The notes under the pieces were generated by a model. It saw nothing but the letters and a program-made list of their open reading frames with translations. It did no database searches and was not told the DNA's origin. Positions 44,741-51,976 of a stretch of DNA of 64,000 nucleotides are shown piece by piece. Origin of the DNA: Pseudomonadota bacterium (GTDB lineage Bacteria; Myxococcota_A; Bradymonadia; Bradymonadales; GCA-2716585); contig SYOX01000093.1 of NCBI GenBank assembly GCA_005804885.1, forward strand, positions 1 to 64,000, read 5' to 3'. Numbering within the stretch: the first letter of the stretch is position 1; each line of letters starts with the position of its first letter. A program made the translations under genes and the position numbers.

Positions 44741-46630
44741 ATGCCTGCGACGTCTACCTGTCACAGCCTGTGTACTGCGCCCTTGCGGGGCGCTTCGCCC
44801 GACGCCCTGATCTTGCTCGGCGCCTTGATCGTCGCGTTGATCGGCGCTTGCGGTGGGCCGGCCGCGACTGACGATCCGGCCGACGCCGCTCTGGGCGGCG
44901 ATCTGGGCGGCGATCTGGACGGCGGGGACGCGCACGACGCGCCTCAAGACGTTGCCGAGGGGGTCGACGCTGCGGACGCCGACGATCTTGTCGAGGGCGG
45001 GGACGCCGAGATCGAGGACGCCGAGGTTGACGCCATCGAGGTGGACGCCGAGGTCGATCCGATCCCGCCGGGGCCGTGGCGCAGCGCGCTCTACCCGGAG
45101 GGCTGGGCGCCGGGGCTGAGAGACGAGGCCGGGCGCGGGCTTCAGGATTACAGCTTCGCGGGTTATCGAAACGGCGAGGTCGAGCCGGGAGCGCAGGAGG
45201 GCGCTCCGGTGCTGGATGTGGGGGCGTTCGGGGCCGACCCCTCGGGGCAGGTCGACGCGAGGGCGGCGATCCAGGCGGCGCTGGACGAGGCCGGGCGCCT
45301 TGGCGGCGCCGTCGTCCTGGTCCCGGCGGGGCTCTACCGGATCGACGGGGTGTTGACGATCTCGGCCTCCGGCGTCGTGTTGCGCGGCGAGGGCGCCGAG
45401 CGCAGCCGGCTCAGCTTTACGACCTTCGAGGGCATGGCGGGGCGCGGGCACTTGACCTTGCGGGGCGCGCTCGAAGAGGGCCCGGAGCTGGCGCTGGTGG
45501 CCGACGCCGAGGCGGGCGCGTCCGAGATCGAGGTCGCGCCCGAGGCCCTGGGCGCGTTGGCGGTGGGCGACGACGTGGCCGTGGGCTGGGTCATCACCGA
45601 GGCCTTCGTCGAGGCGCACCGCATGGCGGGGGTCTGGCGGGCCTTCAACGGCACCTGGCAGCCCTTCTTCCGGCGTCAGGTGGTCGCCATCGACCGGCTC
45701 GCGTCGCCGCCGCGCGTCGCGCTGGACGTCCCGCTGCGCTACCCCGCGCTGGTGCGGGATCTGGCCAGCGTCCGCGTCGAGCGCGGCGCTGTGAGGGAGG
45801 TCGGGGTCGAGGATCTGGGGTTGTCCAACGCCGTGGCCTGGGACGCGGCCTGGGATCAGGATCAGGTCGCCGTCCTTGAGCTCGACGGCGTCGCCGACGG
45901 GTGGGTTCGTCGCGTCGCCTCGTTCCCTTCGCCGGCCGCGCCCGCGGAGGGCGATGGCGCGGGCGCGCACCTCCAGTCCAGCGGCGTGCGGGTCGTGCGC
46001 TCCAAGCGGGTGACGGTGGCCGACTGTCGGATGGAGCTGCCCCAGAATCGGGGCGGGGGCGGCAATGGCTACCTCTTTGAGCTGCGCCAGAGCGGCGAGG
46101 TGCTCTTTCGGGACTGCGTCGCCCGCGCAGGGCGCCACAACTTCATCCAGAACTGGGGCTTTGGCGCCACCGGCTGCGTCTGGCTGCGGGTTCACAGCAG
46201 CGAGGGCGAGGCGTGGGTGGGGCGCCGAGGGCCGCACACGATCGGGCGATCCGAGCTGCACCACTCGCTGGCGATGGCGAACCTCGTCGACGACAGCCGC
46301 TTTGACGACGGCTGGGACGCGGTCAACCGCAAGGCCGAGAGCAGCGGCGCCGGACACACGGGCACCGAGAACGTGATGTGGAGGGTTTGGGGTGTCGGGA
46401 AGCTGCGATCGTTTCAGTTCGGGCACGGCTACGTGATCGGCACGGACCCGGCGCTGGACGTCTTCACCACCCCGATCCCCGGCCCCGAGGGGGCCGAGGA
46501 GGCCTGGGACGCCCTCTCGCCCTGGAGCGGCGCCGCGCCCGACGACTGGCTCGAAGGCCCGGGCCGCGCCGACGATCTGCGGCCCGCCTCGCTCTATGAG
46601 GATCAGCGCGCGCGGCGGCTGGGGCGCTGA
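44741..46630 (+). CDS. Pectate-lyase-superfamily beta-helix lipoprotein
   Basis: The 629-aa protein has a lipobox (LIGAC, then GGPA) near residue 37 and an Asp/Ala-rich linker. Residues from about 160 match the pectate-lyase-3 entry DVGAFGADPSGQVDARAAIQ, followed by GAVVLVPAGLYRIDG and VVLRGEG. The later region has right-handed beta-helix turns. This fold is used by polysaccharide lyases, phage tail spikes and epimerases. GGAGG is present 10-15 bases before the ATG. Its stop and the next gene's stop on the other strand are one base apart. Confidence 0.85.
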   Translation: MPATSTCHSLCTAPLRGASPDALILLGALIVALIGACGGPAATDDPADAALGGDLGGDLDGGDAHDAPQDVAEGVDAADADDLVEGGDAEIEDAEVDAIEVDAEVDPIPPGPWRSALYPEGWAPGLRDEAGRGLQDYSFAGYRNGEVEPGAQEGAPVLDVGAFGADPSGQVDARAAIQAALDEAGRLGGAVVLVPAGLYRIDGVLTISASGVVLRGEGAERSRLSFTTFEGMAGRGHLTLRGALEEGPELALVADAEAGASEIEVAPEALGALAVGDDVAVGWVITEAFVEAHRMAGVWRAFNGTWQPFFRRQVVAIDRLASPPRVALDVPLRYPALVRDLASVRVERGAVREVGVEDLGLSNAVAWDAAWDQDQVAVLELDGVADGWVRRVASFPSPAAPAEGDGAGAHLQSSGVRVVRSKRVTVADCRMELPQNRGGGGNGYLFELRQSGEVLFRDCVARAGRHNFIQNWGFGATGCVWLRVHSSEGEAWVGRRGPHTIGRSELHHSLAMANLVDDSRFDDGWDAVNRKAESSGAGHTGTENVMWRVWGVGKLRSFQFGHGYVIGTDPALDVFTTPIPGPEGAEEAWDALSPWSGAAPDDWLEGPGRADDLRPASLYEDQRARRLGR

Positions 46631-46631
46631 G

Positions 46632-47684
46632 TCAGAGCTTCATCGTCTGCTTGACGTCGGCCGAGCGCCACCCCTCAAGCTCGCCCATCGCCTTGAGGAT
46701 CACCTCCAGAGCCGGGTCCTCGTTGCCGCTGCGCGCCCTGGACAGCAGGATGTCGACGTTGTTGAGCTGGTCCCGCAACATCACCAGCAGCAGCTCGTCG
46801 AGCAGCCGCCGACCTCGGCCCCCGAGCGCCGCGTAGCCCGCCTGATCCAGCGACCAGACCCAGGCCGGCGACCTCGCCACGGCCGTAGCGCCGCGCGACA
46901 TCCCTCGCAGGAAGCCGCCGGCCCCGACCAGCGCGCCGATGCCCAGGATCGCCAGCTCGTGCGCCTTGTCCTCCCCGGCCGCCTTGGTGATCTGCAGCTC
47001 GCCGCTGGCGAGCAGGAAGAGCTCGCGGCCCTCCTCGCCCTCGACGAAGAGCGCCTCTCCCTTGGACAGCGCCCGCGGCTTGAGCGCCACGCCGATGAGC
47101 GCCAGAGCGGCCGCGTGGGCCCCCTTGCCCACCGGCAGCGACGCCAGCGCGGCCTCGACCGGCGCCGGGGCGCCCGTGGGCGCGTCGCCCTTGACCTGCA
47201 GCCACAGCTTGGACAGGGAGGAGGGCCGCCTGGGGCTCGGCGCCGGGATCAGGCCCGCCGATATCTCCGCCAGGCGCTGGTTCGTCGCCTCGACGCGCGC
47301 CCCCACCGCGTCGAGCGCCTCCTTCAGCAGGCCGTCGTAGGCGACCGGGTCCGTCCGCCCCATCACCTCCAACGCCTCGCGCTCAATCACCGACAGCTCC
47401 ACCTCGCTCAGCGCAACCACGTCCCCCATCCGGCGACCCCCGCAGAAGGCCGCCGCCTCGCCGATCAGCTCCCCCTCGTGGGCCCGCCCGACCTCCTGCC
47501 CCTCCACCCACACCGCCACGGACCCCCGGACGATCCGGGCCAGGGTGTCGGCCACCTCGCCGTGTCCCCAGATCCGCGCGCCGGCCTCCAGCGTCAGAGC
47601 CCGCCAGTCCGGCTTGAACTCGGCCTCTGGCGCCAGATCCCATCGCCCTTGTGGGGTCGTCGGCCTGTCCGTCTTGTCTGTCAT
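46632..47684 (-). CDS. Protein with two cNMP-binding domains
   Basis: The 350-aa protein contains two cyclic-nucleotide-binding (Crp-fold) modules: residues ~25-110 (VRGSVAVWVEGQEVGRAHEGELIGE) and ~195-290 (LFVEGEEGRELFLLASGELQI). The second has the FLLASGEL strand and a partial GALVGAGGF phosphate cassette; the canonical RxA is not clear. No HTH follows, so it is probably a signalling or adaptor protein, not a transcription factor. GGAG precedes the ATG. It lies 107 bp after the channel gene on the same strand and may sense or tune it (inference). Confidence 0.75.
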   Translation of the reverse strand: MTDKTDRPTTPQGRWDLAPEAEFKPDWRALTLEAGARIWGHGEVADTLARIVRGSVAVWVEGQEVGRAHEGELIGEAAAFCGGRRMGDVVALSEVELSVIEREALEVMGRTDPVAYDGLLKEALDAVGARVEATNQRLAEISAGLIPAPSPRRPSSLSKLWLQVKGDAPTGAPAPVEAALASLPVGKGAHAAALALIGVALKPRALSKGEALFVEGEEGRELFLLASGELQITKAAGEDKAHELAILGIGALVGAGGFLRGMSRGATAVARSPAWVWSLDQAGYAALGGRGRRLLDELLLVMLRDQLNNVDILLSRARSGNEDPALEVILKAMGELEGWRSADVKQTMKL

Positions 47685-47791
47685 GAGGAACTCCGCGCAA
47701 TATCTCGCCTTTGCATCCCTTCTAGCACAGCGACCTCGACGCCGCCATCAAGAGCCTGGGCGCGGAGGGCTCGTTGGCCCTTCGTGTCCGG

Positions 47792-49726
47792 TCACGGCTC
47801 GCTCGACAGGACGACGATCCGGTCGTCGGCCCCCAGCTTGAAGAGGACCTCCCGATCCGGGTTGAGGTGCAGCCGCGGTCTATCCCCCGCGCCGTCGAGC
47901 AAGTAGCCCAGAGCGATCTCGCCGTGCCGCGCGGCGTCCTCCATCAGGCTGGCGAAGGTGACCGACACCCCATCCTCGTGCCCGTACGCGCTCCCTGGCC
48001 TGAAGGCCAGCTCCGAGCCCCCCGAGGCGAAGAGGTCGTCAAAGACCGCGTGCAGCTCGCGCCGGAGCGCCACCTGGGCCAGCATGTGGCTGATGATCAC
48101 CGGGCTGACCAGGATGTCGCCAGGGCGCTGGCCGAGCAGGTTCACATTGCCGGGGTCGAGCAGCTCGACCATGACGTCCGGACGCTGCGTCCGGCCCTCC
48201 AGCAAGCCCTGCAGCACCAGGTAGCCCACGATCGTCCGCGCGTCGGCCTCCTCGCCGGAGCCCAGCCGGTCGCTGCCCAGGATCACGACGTTGTCGTAGA
48301 GCTCCGGGGCCACATCGGCCAGCTCATGCGGGACCGAGAAGTCCGCCTGGATGTGGCGCACCTTGACGGCCCGCAGATCCTTGACCACCCGCTCGATGGC
48401 CTTCTCACGCCGCTTGGCCGGGTACGACGAGACGATGTCGACGACGACGCCCTCGGCGCTCTCGACAAGCTCATTGAGCAGCGAGGGCACCTTGAAGCTC
48501 CACCCCATGATCAAGACCCGCCGATCATGGCGCACGGTCCTCGGCACCGCGATCACCTCCGACGAGATCGGGGCGCGGGACTCGGCGTGCACGCGGCCAG
48601 CGTCCTCATAATCTCCGGCCATCACCACGACGCAGTCCCCGCTCTCCAGCACGAAGTCCTGCGCCGGGTTCAGGTGCGCCACGAACCCCGTGGCTCCGCG
48701 CCGGACCACCCCCATCGCGATCGCCAGCGGCAGGCGGTCGCGCAGCGCCCCGAAGCGCTCGCCCGTCAACTGTGGCAGCTCGCGCGCGTAGATCTCATTG
48801 CCCTCCCGGTGGGTCAGCAGCTCCGTGTAGACGTACGACAGGGCCCGGTGCCGGATGTTCTGGGCGATCATCTGCGCGACGACCAGATCGCTGGACAGCA
48901 CCTCGATAGGCCCCCTGTAAGCCCCACGGGCCACCGCGCTGCGCCGCGAGTCCAGCAGCTCGGCGATCACCAGCGGGAGCTGCTCCGGGCGCTGGACGCT
49001 GGGGTGGCTCGACATCGACAGCAGCGCCTTGATCGTGTGCGTGTCGGCGTGATCGAGCCCCCCGCCGGAGTGCTCGCCCGCCGGCAGGATCACGGCGCTG
49101 GCTCGCAGGAAGTCCACCCGGAGCAGGTGATCGCCCCGCAGCGGCGTCCCCGAGCGCAGCGTCACCTGATCCGAATCCCAGCACTCCCCCACGCGCCCGC
49201 GCAGCTCCCGCATCAGCGCCGCGTTGACCTCGTCGGCCATCAACACCACGTGCAGCCGCCGCAGGCCGATCCGCTCCAGGAAGCGATGCACCCTGGCCTC
49301 GGAGAGCAGCAGGTCCCGCAGCACGATCGGCGAGCGCGCCGTCCATCCCAGGATCAAGATGTGGTTCTTGCGCGCGATGTGCGTGTAGCCGCCCTCCAGG
49401 TGCCGGATGGTCTGGTTGAGCCACTGCGTCATGATCGCCACCAGCGAGCCCATGAAGAGCACGTAGCCCAGCACCGTCACCACCGTCGAGATCACCCGGC
49501 GCACCACCCCCACGTCGTCCCCCAGGTAGCCCGGGTCCGTCAGCCGCAGGAAGGCCCACCAGATCGAATCCCCGACGCTCCCCGCGTCGTGAACCCCGAT
49601 CCTCACCAGCAGGCCCGCGATGACCGAGATCCCGCCGATCATCGTTGCGACCACCAGCAGATGCACCATCACCCCGCGCAGCAGGAAGCGCTCCAACCTC
49701 GACTTGAGGCTATCGTAGAAACCCAT
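47792..49726 (-). CDS. CASTOR/POLLUX-type ion channel
   Basis: The 644-aa protein starts with two or three membrane helices. A P-loop-like stretch WWAFLRLTDPGYLGDD sits between helices at about 25-45 and 77-100. Two large Rossmann/RCK-like regions follow: HILILGWTARSPIVLRDLL near 120 and VLIMGWSFKVPSLLNEL near 400. This matches the CASTOR/POLLUX family known from plant nuclear-envelope cation channels and from bacteria. The C-terminal part has further RCK-C-like strands. It probably conducts K+ or Ca2+ under ligand control. The cNMP-binding gene follows in the same operon. Confidence 0.82.
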   Translation of the reverse strand: MGFYDSLKSRLERFLLRGVMVHLLVVATMIGGISVIAGLLVRIGVHDAGSVGDSIWWAFLRLTDPGYLGDDVGVVRRVISTVVTVLGYVLFMGSLVAIMTQWLNQTIRHLEGGYTHIARKNHILILGWTARSPIVLRDLLLSEARVHRFLERIGLRRLHVVLMADEVNAALMRELRGRVGECWDSDQVTLRSGTPLRGDHLLRVDFLRASAVILPAGEHSGGGLDHADTHTIKALLSMSSHPSVQRPEQLPLVIAELLDSRRSAVARGAYRGPIEVLSSDLVVAQMIAQNIRHRALSYVYTELLTHREGNEIYARELPQLTGERFGALRDRLPLAIAMGVVRRGATGFVAHLNPAQDFVLESGDCVVVMAGDYEDAGRVHAESRAPISSEVIAVPRTVRHDRRVLIMGWSFKVPSLLNELVESAEGVVVDIVSSYPAKRREKAIERVVKDLRAVKVRHIQADFSVPHELADVAPELYDNVVILGSDRLGSGEEADARTIVGYLVLQGLLEGRTQRPDVMVELLDPGNVNLLGQRPGDILVSPVIISHMLAQVALRRELHAVFDDLFASGGSELAFRPGSAYGHEDGVSVTFASLMEDAARHGEIALGYLLDGAGDRPRLHLNPDREVLFKLGADDRIVVLSSEP

Positions 49727-50031
49727 TCATCCCCCCGCTGCGCCCGATTGCTGCCTGGCTCGACGCGATGGCGCCGCCCGACGCTGACCATTGTTCCCGA
49801 CGGGGTCTATTACGCCTTTCGTCGACGCCTGACCAGCCCCCCGCGATCCGCGCCGAGATCGCCCTCATAATCGCGCAATCTACCGCCGTTGTTGGGTTTG
49901 TCCGTTGCGTCGAGGGGGGCGGGCGCGCGCCCGCCCTTGCCTTGAGGCGATTGAAGGTCCATCATGGGCGCGCTGAGACGGCGGGCGACCTTCGCTCGAC
50001 CGCGACCTGATGGAATGACGAGGACAAGAAC

Positions 50032-50310
50032 ATGCAAGACAACCAGATGGCAATGATCTCCCTCATCTCGGGGATCTTCTCCGTGCTGACGTGCCTCTTC
50101 TGCGGCCCCATCTCCTTCATTACGGGCGTCGTGGCGATCATCACCGGCTTCATGGGCATCAAGAACGCCAACGCCGCTGGCGGCGCCGGCAAGGGCATGG
50201 CCATCGGCGGGATCGTCCTGGGCGGCTTCTACTTCATCGGCATGATCGCCGCCGTGATCTTCCTCTTCGCCTTCGGCGGCCTGAGCATGATCATGTCGGC
50301 CGTCGGCTAG
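50032..50310 (+). CDS. DUF4190 small membrane protein
   Basis: The 92-aa protein has two hydrophobic segments ([16 protein letters not shown]... and [20 protein letters not shown]) around a small-residue loop, the DUF4190 pattern. Function unknown. GAGGA precedes the ATG. The 305-bp region upstream (49727-50031) has no gene I can support. Confidence 0.78.
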   Translation: MQDNQMAMISLISGIFSVLTCLFCGPISFITGVVAIITGFMGIKNANAAGGAGKGMAIGGIVLGGFYFIGMIAAVIFLFAFGGLSMIMSAVG

Positions 50311-50363
50311 CGCCCGCCCTCGATCGTCGCCCCTCCACGATCCCTGAGCCCCACCGAAGCAAG

Positions 50364-50700
50364 ATGTCGCTCGACCTGTCCGAATTCGAAGCCCAGATCC
50401 AGATGCGCCCGCTGACCCACGAGGACTTCGACGCCCTCGTGGGCTTGCAGAGGTCCTGCTTCCCGCCGATGAAGCCCTGAAGCGAGGCGCAGTTCAACAG
50501 CCAGCTCCGCCGCTGGCCCTCGCCCCAGCTGGGCCTCTTCGTCCTGAGCCGCCTCGTGGCCTCCTGCGCCCACCTCGTCGTCGCCTACGCCGACTTCACC
50601 GACTGGGTCGACTGGAGCGAGCTGTCCGACGACGGCATGATCGGCAAGCACGACCCGAGGGCGACACCCTCCATGGGAACAATGAGCGCCTGATTCCCTC
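50364..50700 (+). pseudogene. Truncated GNAT/carbon-nitrogen-hydrolase fusion gene
   Basis: The frame starts [20 protein letters not shown], which matches the N-terminus of the bifunctional GNAT acetyltransferase/nitrilase family (usually above 500 aa). It is broken by a TGA at 50478-50480 where the family has Trp after PPMKP. The same frame then reads SEAQFNSQL... to HDP near 50655, where a one-base loss shifts it; restoring the base gives the family's EGDTL continuation. The sequence stops resembling the family by about 50700. It is a decayed remnant of about 110 codons. Confidence 0.75.
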
Positions 50701-50727
50701 AAACATCCCTTCGCACACCGCCTCGCA

Positions 50728-50791
50728 GGGCGAAGGCCGATCTGGTCTGATCCCTTCGCGCCGCCGCGCGGGGCGAGGCCGATCTGGTCTG
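50728..50791. repeat. Imperfect direct repeat after the pseudogene
   Basis: GGGCGAAGGCCGATCTGGTC plus two bases at 50728-50749 recurs at 50771-50791 with one base missing, within the 140-bp gap before the WYL regulator. Confidence 0.6.
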
Positions 50792-50840
50792 TCGTTCGCG
50801 AGGGGGTTTGAGCGTCGGGGTGGTCTGGGGGGAGGCGCTC

Positions 50841-51839
50841 TCAGGGGTTGGCGTCTGTGAGTTCGTCGTAGGTGGTCAGGGCTCTTTGCAGGGCCTTTCG
50901 GATGTCGTCGCGCGCGTGGGTCGGGGCGACGACCTCGACGTCGGGGCCGAAGCCCAGGATGTAGCGGCGGACCTCGGGGTTCCAGGGCAGGAGCATCTCG
51001 ACCTGGACGGCGCCGTCGGGCAGGTCGAGGGTGCGCTGTGAGGGGTGCCAGCGGTGGCGGTGGACCCAGGTCTTGAGGCGTGGCGAGAAGCGCAGGACGA
51101 GCTTCCAGGTCGTGTCGCGGTCGGCGGGCCAGATGCCCAGTCCGGTGGCGAGGTGCCGCTCGGGGTCGTACTCGGCCACGCCGGGGTATTCGAAGGGCTC
51201 GTCCAGGACGCGGGCGTTGTGGATGCCGAAGAGGCTGAAGAACTTCAGGGCGCCCTCCTGGCGTGCGGCGAGGTAGAGCTCGTCGCCGTGGATGATGAGG
51301 GAGAGGGGGTCGACGACGCGGCCGCGGGTCTGGCCCTCGAAGTTGGTGTAGTCGAAGGCGAGCCTGTGTTCGAGATCGAGAGAGATGAGCAGGGCGTCGA
51401 GGAGGGGTTCGAGTTCGGCGGCGTGGCCGTGGCCGCTGGTGTGTCGGACGACGAACTTGGCCCACTGTCGGCGGACGAAGCCGGGCTTGACGCCCGGGGC
51501 GTTGTCGAGCTCTTCGAAGAGGCGTTCGAAGCGCCTGTGGAAGCGCGTGCCGGCGAACTGCTGCAGGACGTGCTTGCCCAGCGCCATGATGACGCCGAGC
51601 TCGGGCTCGACGGTGACCCAGGCGCGGCCGCGGGCCAGCGACAGGCCCTTCTGGGCGCCGTCCTGGGTGAGCTCGACCTCGGGGAGCTCTTCGAGGATCT
51701 CCATCCACATGCGCGTGTTGCGGGGCTGCTCGTCCCAGTCCTCGGCCAGCTTCCCGGTGGTCAGCGACTCGCCTCTGAGGAGGCGGCGGTAGGCGAGCAG
51801 AATGCTGCGCGCGGCTTTGTGTCGGGGTCGAGGGGTCAA
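50841..51839 (-). CDS. WYL-domain transcription regulator
   Basis: The 332-aa protein has an N-terminal winged-helix segment (SILLAYRRLLRGESLTTGKLA, then RNTRMWMEILE) and a WYL domain around 165-250 (LAFDYTNFEGQTRGRVVDPL, LYLAARQEGALKFFSL). WYL proteins bind nucleic acid or small ligands and often control phage-defence or DNA-repair genes. The start is TTG at 51839 with AGGAGG 9 bases upstream. It is separated by 137 bp from the beta-helix gene upstream on the same strand. No defence cassette is adjacent, so its regulon is unknown. Confidence 0.82.
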   Translation of the reverse strand: MTPRPRHKAARSILLAYRRLLRGESLTTGKLAEDWDEQPRNTRMWMEILEELPEVELTQDGAQKGLSLARGRAWVTVEPELGVIMALGKHVLQQFAGTRFHRRFERLFEELDNAPGVKPGFVRRQWAKFVVRHTSGHGHAAELEPLLDALLISLDLEHRLAFDYTNFEGQTRGRVVDPLSLIIHGDELYLAARQEGALKFFSLFGIHNARVLDEPFEYPGVAEYDPERHLATGLGIWPADRDTTWKLVLRFSPRLKTWVHRHRWHPSQRTLDLPDGAVQVEMLLPWNPEVRRYILGFGPDVEVVAPTHARDDIRKALQRALTTYDELTDANP

Positions 51840-51976
51840 GGGTCTGGCCCTCCTGTGCTGTGGTGGCTACAGGACTCTGGGGCATGTGCGCTGGATCTCC
51901 AAGCGCAATTTTGTGTCGGATCATGGTGTTCCGACCGGAAGATGGTGATCCGGGTTTTTCGGTTGTGGGGAGGGGG

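Noticed and set aside
50841-51839. WYL regulator as marker of a defence island
   Set aside because: No restriction, BREX, CBASS or similar genes are next to it; neighbours are a pseudogene and a beta-helix lipoprotein.
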